Part shown: positions 45,362 through 55,817 of the stretch, piece by piece
Layout: each line of letters begins with the position of its first letter
Position numbering within the stretch: position 1 is the stretch's first letter
Assembly: GCA_900175165.2 (NCBI GenBank)
Contig: FWWN02000524.1
Coordinates: forward strand, 120,988 to 184,987
Direction: 5' to 3'
Origin: Rhizomucor pusillus
Taxonomy: Eukaryota > Mucoromycota > Mucoromycetes > Mucorales > Lichtheimiaceae
DNA: 64,000 nucleotides
Program-made: the position numbers and the translations under genes
Notes under the pieces: model-generated
The model's database searches: none
Seen by the model: only the letters and a program-made list of their open reading frames with translations
Told to the model about the DNA's origin: nothing

Positions 45362-47294
45362 ATGGTGCTATTCTCAAGGGCATCCTGGCTGACCATCGCT
45401 TTTACGTTGCTGGCAATTTGTTATCATGGCATATCGGCTGCGACGCGCAGATTTGAACTCGATATTACCATGCAAATGCTAAATCCGGATTGTTTTAATA
45501 AGTCGTATGCGACGCCTGTCGTCAATGGCCAGTTTCCAGGTCCAACTATCCGTGTAGTCCAAGGTGATTACGTCGAGGTGCTCGTGAGGAACCAAATGAC
45601 CGATAGACCTACGACGGTTCACTTTCATGGTATCAGACAGTACGGCTCAGTCAATGCGGACGGCGTACCTTATGTGACCCAAGCACCCATTCCCCCTGGT
45701 GAATCATATTTGCATCGCTTCCGAGTTATCAACCAGTCGGGCACGTACTTTTATCATGCACATGTTGGTATGCAAGCTGATACCTTGCATGGTGCTTTTA
45801 TCGTACACGAGGATGAAGACTCCATACCACTCGATGATGGTTCCCTTCAGCAGAGACATGGTTATCCACACAAACATCATCATCATCATCTTCTTCACTA
45901 TCACTATCCGTTTGATCATCTTCGGAAACTTCGCGACGGGCCTTATATCTACGATGAAGAGCGGACAATACAACTGACTGAATGGTGGCACTATTCCTTG
46001 GATCAGCGGGAAGAATTACTGCTAGGTCCACAATCAGCAAGCATCCTTTTCAACGGCCATACTGTGTTTAATGCAAATAGCAGCAATCAGAACGATTTGA
46101 CCTGCCCCGGATTCACAACATTTCAAGTGGAAGAAGACAAGACATATCGATTCAGAATCATTGGTGGCAATACTTTTCTCATACTGGGTCTCAGCTTCAT
46201 GGACCATCCAATGACTATCATTGAAGTCGACGGCGAGCTTGTGGAACCATATCAAGTCGATACTCTCGAAGTCGCTCCCGCTCAACGCTTCTCTGTGCTC
46301 ATACACACCAAGAAACGATTGCGACAGTCTTCTGAAAACCCCAGATTTGTCATTGCAACGACATACCGCTGGCGAACCGTAGGTGAGGGATACACCGATA
46401 ACGGTTATGGTTACTTGCAGTATGTAGACAAAAGCGAAAGAAGACAACGCACATCCGACGCAGAGTACTTTACTCGAGCACCCATTGCTAAGAATCAGTT
46501 GGCGCCTCTCCCTGCGAACACCGATGTAGTCGACTGGATCTGGCCAGAACTTGCACCTGTGCGGCCCCACGAATACCATCACGTTTTGCACAGACAAGCC
46601 GACAGAACGATCAAGATACGTCCTCTGGAAGTCGTTGGACAGAACGGCACGACGGGCGATGTATACTATATCAATGGCCGGCCACCGTTAGATATAGCAC
46701 CTTCGGTTCTATTACACGAATATGAGCAATCTCCTGTCGACTTTGTGGCTGATACTAGGCAAATGGAGCCAGACGGATTCAACCCTGTACATCAGACGTT
46801 CCCCATCCAGTACGGAGATATCGTTGATATCGTGCTCCAGAATACCATGGTCGCCGCTGCGAATAACTGCTTCCCGCATCCTTGGCATACACATGGCCAT
46901 TCTCACTACATGATTGCAACTGGTTCGGGCGAGTACAATCATCAAGTGCACCAGGATATCCGTAACATTCCTCGACCGGTTTACAAGGATGTGTCCACGG
47001 TGTATCCGTCCACTCCTGAAGATCCAGCCTTGCGAGGCGCTGATGGTATGGGCTGTGGCTGGATCAAGATACGGCTGGTAGCTGTAAGTTATTTACGCAT
47101 GCAATCGTCATTTTGTACAGCCGTAGCTAACTTGTTTACATAAATGCTAGGACAATCCGGGCTTCTGGTTAGTGCACTGTCATATAGTTCTGCACATGAT
47201 AGAAGGCAAAATGTTTGTGTTGGAGGAGGCGCCAGAGCATATAGAAGGTCATAGTTTGTATCGTCAGAGGCAACAACAAAATGCACTGCCCTAA
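45362..47294 (+). CDS. Multicopper oxidase, laccase/ferroxidase-like, copy 2, with His-rich loop
   Basis: Predicted 621-aa secreted multicopper oxidase. Exons 45362..47083 and 47151..47294, with the intron at the same place as copy 1. Signal peptide about 1-26. L1 VHFHG (86-90), L2 YFYHAHVGMQ (129-138), L3 HPWHTHGHSH (506-515), L4 VHCHIVLHMIEGK (582-594). The axial position again carries Lys (594). Between L2 and domain 2, where copy 1 is Gln-rich, this copy has ten histidines in residues 166-186, including five in a row. This could bind metal; that is inference. The C-terminus is Gln-rich. High confidence in the family. Confidence 0.92.
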
Positions 47295-47460
47295 TTCTCT
47301 GCAAGAGTAAAAAAAGAAGATGAAGGAGAACAGAGAGAAATGCGGGGGTGGATCGTCCCAGAAAAAACGAACGTCATTGCCTTTTTCGGCTTTTTCATGC
47401 GCTTGAGGGAACCGCCGAACATATACACAGCACAACTTCATGGCCCCCGTCGATTATTAA

Positions 47461-49333
47461 ATGACTTTGCCTAAAGCAACAGAATTTTATCTGTCAGAGA
47501 CGCCTCACGAGCGAGAGCGCCGCATACGTGAACTTTTCGATACCCTTGATCGCAGCAAGACCGGGCATTTAGACAGCGATGCTATTCGAAAAGGTTTCAC
47601 GCAAATGACACACCTGCCTGCACGTGTAAAGTATGTCCATGAGCTGCTAGAAAGGTGTGATACTAGCAAGGACGGACTGGTCGACTATGAAGAGTTTCGG
47701 TCCTACGTAAACGATAAGGAGCGTGAGCTGTGGCAGCTGTTCAAGGGACTTGACCGCAGCGGCGACGGCAGGCTCTCACCGGACGACCTTGAAGTAGCGT
47801 TGAAGAAATCCGGCATAGAGATCACAAAGGACGAGTTTACGGATTTCATGCAGCTTATGGATCTAGGTATATTGGCATTTATCCACGGATGTGGCAATTA
47901 GCCGGGCGCTGATATGCCCATTCTCACTAGACGGCAACGGGGTTATTGACTTTACCGAATTTAAAAACTTTTTGCTGGCAAGTCCAAGTTCGTTGACTAT
48001 CTTTACACGTAATATATTTACCGAGAGATATCCATCTGTTTACAGCTGCTTCCGCAAACCAACATGAGCGAAGTATATCGATATTACCAGACATCAACGC
48101 AGTTAACGCAGGATGCGGAGGTGATCATACCGCCGACGGACGAAACTGCAAGCCATGCTCTAGGATACCTGCTGGCAGGTGGTTTAGCTGGGGCGTGTTC
48201 GCGCACTTGCACTGCACCTTTTGATCGTCTTAAAGTCTATCTTATCACTCGCGGAGGTGAAAAGCCCATGACTCTCAAGGATGCTGTCAAGGAGATATAC
48301 AGACAAGGCGGATGGAGAGGATTCTTTGTTGGCAACGGGCTCAACGTCATGAAAATTGTGCCAGAATCTGCCATCAAATTTTACTCGTACGAGACCTGCA
48401 AAAGCATCGTTGCAGCGGCTCTCCAATGTGAAGACAAGGATTCCATACCGACGAGCGCGCGGTTTCTCTCAGGAGGCATAGCGGGCATGTGCGCGCAGTT
48501 TTCCATTTATCCTGTAGAGACACTCAAAACAAGAGTCATGTCTATCCAGCGTCAGCAGCAGCAGCAGCAAGGAAGCCGCGCAGGATCCATCATCATAGAC
48601 ACTGCAAAAGCTATGTACATGCGTGCCGGTATCCGCGCATTCTGGCCCGGTTTGGTATGTGAAGTACCTTTTATTTCCCGCAACGCAACTGCTGACAGAG
48701 TATGAACCTTTCTTATTTATATCGCAAAATAACAGGCACTTGGGTTGATTGGCGTATTCCCTTATCAAGCAACTGATCTCGGTATCTACGAGACACTCAA
48801 GTTTGCATATTTAAATTACATAGAAGATCACGGCAACGGAAAGCATCAACCGAGCGTCTTTATCTTGTGGGGATGTGGTATGCTAAGTGGGTCTATTGGA
48901 GCCACAAGCGTGTATCCATTGAATGTAAGCCATCCAAGGTGGTGTCCGTAAGCTTCATTATTGCATGACTAACACAGCTTGATATTTAGGTTATCAGGAC
49001 GAGGTAGTTTGATAAATCGACTGTGCTGGAAGCAAATGCAAGTCATAACCTCCTTCTTGTTTTATAGACTCCAAGCTCAGGGCACTGAAGCACATCCAGC
49101 ATACTACAAGAGCCCTTGGGACGCTGTAAGCGTAACCTACCAGACAAGCGGATGGCGAGGATTTTACAAAGGGCTTGGTCCAACATTGCTAAAGGTAACA
49201 GAGATTTAAAAGCGTGCGTCGTAAGAATACAATGCAGCAGATAACTTACGTTTTCCTTGTCAAGGTCGTTCCGGCTGTCAGTATCAGTTATGTAACATAC
49301 GAATGGACAAAGCAGCAGCTGGGCATTGCATAG
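47461..49333 (+). CDS. Calcium-regulated mitochondrial carrier (SCaMC/Sal1-like ATP-Mg/Pi carrier)
   Basis: Predicted 486-aa inner-membrane carrier with four N-terminal EF-hands. Exons: 47461..47866, 47931..47977, 48046..48654, 48736..48924, 48990..49003, 49068..49194, 49265..49333. EF-hand loops: DRSKTGHLDSDA, DTSKDGLVDYEE, DRSGDGRLSPDD and DLDGNGVIDFTE. The carrier part has three repeats with PFDRLK, PVETLK and PLNVIRTR signatures and the GGxAG motifs. Animal SCaMCs and yeast Sal1 exchange ATP-Mg for phosphate under Ca2+ control. Intron 2 (47978..48045) is GC-AG, and exon 5 is a 14-nt microexon that completes VIRTR. A Gln run (about 363-368) interrupts repeat 2. Confidence is high. Confidence 0.93.
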
Positions 49334-50021
49334 AGTTTACTCCTCCATTTTCTTTTGTAATCGCTAATCTTATCTTATGTTTGTCTCATTTACACGTTGT
49401 CCTTTGTATACATGTTCATCATTTCACTCGTATGGAATATTGCATAGTCGTGTATTGTAGTGATTGGGATGTGTTTTGTGATATCACCGCACTCTGAGCA
49501 CCATCATATTATTTTCAGGCGCTTATTTGAAGATATTTCTATCGCGAATCTCATGTACTGAAATATGCTTCCTGATAAAGTTACCAAAGTTCAATGCAGG
49601 CCTAGTACGTTTTAAAATACTTTGTAGTTCTTCGTTCTGCCCAAACTTATAGCAACTTGAACTTGTCAATCAAAATCGTCATGGAAAACAACGTCGTTGC
49701 AAGTATAGATTACACTGACTGGTTGCAATAGTCTGTGACAGGAATGCGCTCGTACACTTTGATGTTTGTAGTGAAAACACCCAATGTAAAAGGTAAAATA
49801 CTGTGTGCTTCTATTCCATTGAACGTAATTGCACATGAATTTTGGTGCTCTTAGACTTTAGGGTATAATACATCGAAATCTGGAACAATCGTTGCTACTT
49901 TGATGCAGTATCTTTACTTTTACCGCATGATGTGCAATCAGAAGGAACTTCCCATGCGATGATTTCTAACAATCGACAATAAGCACTGAGTGATCAACAC
50001 CAGCAAATTTTGTATTCATCT
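49334..50021. other. Intergenic: convergent 3' flanks
   Basis: 688 bp, AT-rich, no gene or repeat supported. Confidence 0.6.
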
Positions 50022-50803
50022 TCACGCACCTCGAAAAGTGAAAGATACCCTTCGATCTCTTTCAATCGTTTCACCATTCGGTAAAGTTTCGACCAGATCT
50101 TTGGATATGGAATGTTTATACTTGTATCTGCAATCTTCGCTCATTACTAGCATCGATCGACGAGCTAATATGCAACCATGTGAGAACATGTGCGGGTATG
50201 TTGGATTAAGCAACTTACGTAAGCAAATGTCACTGCTTTCTTCTGTTTCTACATGCGTAAATTTCATGATGCATGGAGACAGAAGAGATAGCGAGAGGAT
50301 GACTGGTCCAAACAGAGCTGGCGCATCTTGAATACATAAAGGTGAATACACATTGTAGTAGATGAAACTATCAGATTGATATTTGTGTTACCAGTGTGAG
50401 GCATGATGCCTTGACCAGCATTGTACTCATTGACCAAGAGATGATTCGGGGTGTTTGGCATTAAATGCATATCCATGATACGATCTACCAGCGGGTTCGC
50501 AAACTCTGGAAAAGGACCGAGATCTTCCAGCACTTTTCTGCATTTATCCATTTGCGTTATTTCTGATACCATTCGTTTTGCAAAATATGTATATGTGGGA
50601 TTGAAATCAAACCTGTAGCGGTAACTAAACAAATGCCCGTATTGTTGCGTACGACGCTTGAGCTCAGGGTTGGGAGGGATACCGAGACCGGCCCACTGCT
50701 TCTGGTCAACCGCTTCAACGAGACTCGCTTCCTCTTCAGGGGTAACGAATTCTTCTATCAAGGTCAAACCAGGAATTTGGTCGTTGTAGTTGATTATTTG
50801 CAT
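50022..50803 (-). CDS. AlkB-family dioxygenase, ALKBH8-type domain only
   Basis: Predicted 220-aa Fe(II)/2-oxoglutarate dioxygenase. Exons 50803..50392, 50326..50219, 50164..50022. Signatures: [33 protein letters not shown] (HxD iron ligands), CLPRRSMLVMSEDCRYKYKHSI (distal His) and RDRRVSFTFR (2-oxoglutarate-binding RxxxxxR). LPRRS-LVM and SFTFR are closest to the AlkB domain of ALKBH8, which hydroxylates wobble uridines of tRNA in animals. The RRM and methyltransferase domains of animal ALKBH8 are absent. The final exon could continue past a GTGCGT donor instead of stopping at RGA. It is divergent from VPS11 with only 123 bp between the ATGs. Confidence 0.82.
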
Positions 50804-50926
50804 TTGGGATGAAGGTGGAAAAGAGCGAAAAAAATAATCTGCCGCCCGAAATTTGCCTTCTTTTTTCGTGGCCGCACAACACTTGCCCCGCTGCGGATTT
50901 CATGCTCGATCTTCGAACAAGCAGAC
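50804..50926. promoter_or_regulatory. Compact bidirectional promoter, AlkB protein / VPS11
   Basis: Only 123 bp separate the two divergent start codons, so the core promoters must overlap. Purine-rich near the AlkB start; no clear TATA. Confidence 0.6.
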
Positions 50927-53900
50927 ATGTCGCTCGCTCAATGGAGACAATTTAACTTTTTCGATAAGCACCAAGCGCTCGACCCCGAGGACAAGAATAA
51001 ATCCCCGGCAGTCTTTGACGTACGTCTTGCATTCTGTACCCTGATTACCATTGCAGTACCTGATGTCTAGCTACCTCCTAGAAACAAGATATTTCAGTGT
51101 ACGCGAGCGGACGTGGCCACATTGTGCTGGCAGATATCCTTTTCTTTTTACTTTAGAGATCGATGAAAAATAATTTGTATCAGCTCAACATCTATACCCT
51201 TGACGGTTTCATGTTTACATCTTACAGGGCATGTATATATTTGCGACAGAAGCTTCAAGACGAGATCATTTCTTGCCTATGAGGGCGGACGCGTAACGCA
51301 CATCAAGCAATTGCGACAAAGGAACGTCCTGATTACAGTGGGGGTACGTGCTAAGCGGTGCAATGTGATATGGACCTTAATCGCTCATCACACACACGTA
51401 ATTTGATTTAGGAAGAAGATGGTGGAGTTCCTACCGTGAAATTCTGGGATTTGGACACAGCAGAGCAGCGAAACAAACTAGGAGGAGACGACCAGCACGA
51501 CCAACAACAGCAGACGATATCACCGACATGTACACGTACTATCAAAATCCAGCACGGTGGAAAACCATACCCAGTCTCAACATTTGCCGTGCTGGAAAAT
51601 ATGTCACAACTTGCTATCGGTCTAGCAAATGGTGTCGTTATATTGATACGGGGAGATCTCTTCAAGGATCGCACAACAAAGCAGAAAGTCATTTACGAAG
51701 GACAGGAGCCCATCACAGGCATGTTTAAATTTTGCAGATAATCGCTTGGAGAAAATTCTGGCTAACACTGCATTTTGAGAGCAGGACTCGGATTTCGAGA
51801 GCAGACTAAATCGACTATCTTGTTTATTGTTACTACGAGTAGCATCATGTCTTATAATACCACGGCCAGCAAACCCACAGTGGTAAGTTATCGGATACCT
51901 CTATCGTAACTGGATCTAGAAACATTTCATCGCCAACATGGAACACGATAGACGACTCTGGATGAGCAAGGGTGTGGCCTCGGATGTGCTGTAATGAATG
52001 ATACCCAAGAAATGATTATCGGCAGAGATGAGGTAAAGATTTGTACATAGGTACTTTATGCCACTAGTTTTGCTTATATTTATTTTTCATAGGCAATGTA
52101 TTTTTATGATTCGACAGGACGGGGGCAGTGCTTTGCATACGATACACCGAAATCATCTTTGACATGGTTCAAATCGAATTATTTGGTTATCGTTTCGCCA
52201 CCAGTTATCACTTCCACCAACTTGTCGTCTGCAGCAAGGTCATCCCTTTCATTCGGATCACGACGAGGCGGCATGAGTGAACTGACCAAAGTCACTATAT
52301 TTGATACTGTCAACAAATTTGTAGCCTATGTTGGAACGTTTGTTGGTGGTGTTCGAGGTGTATTTTGCGAATGGAACTCAGTGTGGATCGCTGGCATGGA
52401 CGGCAAGGTAAATATGTTATCATAGAAAGAGAAAGGACATATTGCTCACCAGTAAAACTCCAATTCAGCTGTATCATTTGGATGAAAAAGATACACCTAC
52501 AAAGCTGGAAATATTGTTCAAGCTCAACTTATATATGCTTGCTATCAACTTGGCACACATGCAAAAATACGATGATGCGAGTATTGCCGAAATATTTAAG
52601 AAATATGGCGACCATCTTTACTCGTAAGTACAGAAAAAGAGAATAGGCGAGATATATTTCTTTACTTAAGTTGCCAATAGAAAGGGCGATTACGACGGGG
52701 CCATGGACCAATACATACGCACTATTGGTCAATTAGAGCCTTCCTATGTTATCAGAAAGGTAAAGCAACTATGCAGTGTTGACCTTGTGTATTTCATATG
52801 CTAATTAATTGCAAAAAGTACTTGGATGCACAAAGAATATACAACTTGACCAACTACTTGCAAGAACTCCATTCAAAGGGTCTAGCTAATGCAGATCATA
52901 CAACCCTTTTACTTAATTGCTATACCAAGCTCAAGGACGTTTCACGCCTTGACCATTTCATCAAGGTTGGCAAGCTTGAAATATCATAACATGCCCTACG
53001 GTGTCTTTCTAACAATGATATAGACGGACGCCGACTTGAATTTTGATTTGGAAACTGCAATAAGTGTTTGTCGTCAAGCAGGCTACTACGAGCATGCAGT
53101 TTACCTGGCCGAAAATTTCAAAGAACATGATCTGTATGTTTCCTGAAATGCAGCCAAGGATATGCTGACTGAATTGGACCGAACATAGGTATCTGGATAT
53201 AGTTATCGAAGATATGCGAGAATATCAAAAAGCATTGAACTACATACGAAAGCTGACACCAAACGAGGTAAATCAATAGAGAAATGCCATGCCAAAATAA
53301 ACTCAAGTGTACTCACACCGTGCAGGCGGACAAGAATTTGCAAAAATATAGCAAGACTTTGCTGACACATTTACCGGAGCAAACGACGCAGCTGCTTATC
53401 GATTTGTGCACTGGCGCCCTTGTTTCAAAGTCGCCGGCACCAGAGCAGGCATCATCTCCAACGCCTTCCGCTAAGAATAGAACATATGCTCTGCAATCCT
53501 TGTCAGCACTACCCTTTGCAAGCACGCCTGGCAACTCATCACCTGTGTCGGAAATAAGTGGCCGGTTGCAAGATACCACATTGAGCGACCGCCATGCAAA
53601 GACTACGAGTAGCGACGGTCTGCCATATACTCTTCCTTCAGCTCGGACGTTCATGCCATCATTTGTTGATCGACCAGACTGTCTAGTACAACTTCTCGAG
53701 CGTGTCTACGAGAAACGATGGGCATCACCTTCACCAAGCGAAAAAGCTGTAAGCGACGCAGCATCCGTTCGTAGTTACGGCACACGAGACGAACGAAACA
53801 ACCATCAAGCTGCAAGCGAAGGTCCGACCTTATCACCACAAGAGCGTGAAGAGCGTAAAGCTATATGGAACACGCTTCTGGAACTGTACTTGATGGATGA

Positions 53901-54972
53901 ACAATCTCTTGCAGCTGGCTCACCTGCCTCCCGTGCAGACCCGATGAACGACCGAGAGCGTCAGAAGCGCCGCAAGAATTTCCGTGTCAAGGCTCTTTCG
54001 CTGCTCAAGGACGATGCTGTTCAGTATGACAGTAACCAGGCCTTGATGCTTTGTCAACTTAAGCAATTTGACGAAGGCATTGTGTATTTGTATGAAAAGA
54101 AGGGCATGTACAACGACATATTACGATTCTGGATGGACAAGGAAGAAACAGATCGAGTGATTGAGGCTGTGCGCAAATATGGGCCAAAAGATCCATCGCT
54201 GTATCCTATGGTTCTGACCTACTTCTCGTCAAGCCCTGATATTCTATCTAAATCCACCCCAGAACTCCTATCAGTACTAAATCACATTGACTCTGAAGAT
54301 CTTCTTCCCCCTATTCAAGTCGTACAGGCTCTTTCGCGAAGTAACGTCGCTACAATCGGATTGATCAAAAGATATATTGGCAATAAGATAGAGCAAGAAA
54401 ATCAGGAACTGAAACAGGTAAGTATATTATATTGGCAATATCTAGAATAGTTACTAACTTGATCCGCTAGAACGAAGAATTAATTGAGAGCTACCGAGAT
54501 GAAACACGGAGACGGCGCAACGAAATTGAAGAATTGCAAACAAGGTTGGTGTCTTGCCTTTCAAATTATGTTTGTAATCAATGCTGATATTGATATCTTG
54601 TCATCAATAGTGCTCGTATATTCCAAGTCCAGAAATGTAGTGGCTGCGATGGCATGCTGGATCTTCCAGCAGTGCATTTCTTATGCCGTCACTCGTATCA
54701 TCAACGATGTCTCGGTGAAAATGACTGGGAATGCCCTCAGTGCGCTGTGCAGCATAGGATGATCTCAGAGATTCGGCGCACGCAAGAAGCAAACGCTGAT
54801 CGTCACGATCTTTTCTTGGAACAGGTGAGAGGATATTACGGAATTTTCATCACTTGTATTTTGCTAACTAGAAAACTTCTGCACAAAGCTCGAGAGCGAA
54901 GAAGATGGATTTTCTGTCATTGCAGATTACTTTTCAAAGAATACCATGACGTTTGCAAAGATTATCGAATAA
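50927..54972 (+). CDS. VPS11: VPS11 (Pep5), HOPS/CORVET tethering subunit with RING finger
   Basis: Predicted 1034-aa core subunit shared by the HOPS and CORVET vacuole/endosome tethers. Sixteen exons: 50927..51019, 51082..51133, 51219..51343, 51412..51718, 51785..51882, 51952..52032, 52093..52407, 52469..52623, 52681..52759, 52819..52965, 53024..53133, 53189..53267, 53326..54417, 54471..54544, 54611..54824, 54889..54972. An N-terminal beta-propeller (LAQWRQFNFFDK...) is followed by an alpha-solenoid with conserved YGDHLYSKGDYDGAMDQYIRTIG, LANADHTTLLLNCYTKLKD and HLPEQTTQLL, then a coiled coil and a RING-H2 finger (CSGC...HFLCRHSYHQRC...CPQC). Intron 2 is AT-AC and intron 4 is GC-AG. Exon 13 carries a Ser/Pro-rich insert of about 100 residues absent from human VPS11. 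Confidence is very high. Confidence 0.97.
51134..51218 (+). other. AT-AC intron of U12 type (VPS11 intron 2)
   Basis: 85-nt intron starting ATATCCTTTT, a perfect minor-spliceosome 5' site, and ending TTTAC. A branch-site match CCCTTGAC lies at 51197-51204 with its A (51203) 15 nt from the intron end, as typical for U12 introns. Removal joins GCA-G to AT-CTT and yields VLADLTGHVYICDRS, which matches the VPS11 family (GDMEGQIW in human). No GT-AG or GC-AG alternative I tried restores this frame. Confidence 0.85.
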
Positions 54973-55088
54973 TAAACCACCTATTTAGCCTTGCATCGAT
55001 TTCGTCCGTACCTGAAAAATGCCGAAATGGAGTCTCTGACTTTTGATTTGTGGCACATCAAACATTTTTTCTTTTCCTTCGCCTTACA

Positions 55089-55719
55089 ATGAGCATGTCA
55101 GACAGTTCTTCCGATTCCGAGCGATCAGTACCTGCCATGGAACGTGATCTCCCCAACATTCTCGTAACAGGCACACCTGGTACTGGCAAGACCACAACAA
55201 GTGAAATGATCGCTAGTGTAACCGGTCTTGATCACATTAACGTTGGCGATCTTGTTCGCACCAAGCAGCTTCACGAAGGTTACCTCCAAGAGTTCGATAC
55301 CCATATTTTAGACGAAGACAAGCTCTTGGATGAGATGGAGGATATGGTGAAAGACGGCGGCAAAGTTGTTGATTTCCATACATGCGAGATTTTTCCAGAG
55401 CGGTGGTTCGATCTCGTATTGGTGTTGCGGGCCAACACTGAGCCGCTCTATGACCGTATGGTAAAGAGGTAAGAAAGGAATGGAGGAAAGAGAGGAGAGA
55501 GAATTCTGACAGATTTGCGACAGAGGATACAATCAACGAAAAATTCAAGAGAACATTGAGTGCGAAATCATGCAAGTGGTTCTGGAAACAGCCCGGGAGT
55601 CGTACGCCCAAGAGATCGTTATCGAGTTACCGAGCAACACTGTAGAAGATATGGAAAGCAACGTCGATCGTGTACGGCAATGGCTTGAGGCATGGAAAGC
55701 ACAGAACGGAAAGCAGTAA
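55089..55719 (+). CDS. FAP7: FAP7/AK6 adenylate kinase-like ATPase
   Basis: Predicted 191-aa nuclear P-loop ATPase (adenylate kinase isoenzyme 6, hCINAP) needed for 18S rRNA maturation of the small ribosomal subunit. Exons 55089..55468 and 55524..55719. Motifs: Walker A GTPGTGKTT (about 29-37), HINVGDLVR, LDEDKLLDEMED, VVDFHTCEIFPERWFDLVLVLR and RGYNQRKIQENIECEIMQV. The Ser/Asp-rich first 20 residues are unusual for the family; a second in-frame Met (MERD) could be the real start. It lies 116 bp after VPS11 on the same strand. Confidence is high. Confidence 0.95.
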
Positions 55720-55817
55720 ATCAAATTTTGTTGTAACAATAAAGCATCGTTTGCCCCATTTTTGTGTCTGTCTGTTCCTGAAAACTTTGCTGCCCTTTTT
55801 CCACCCTCTCTTTTTTC

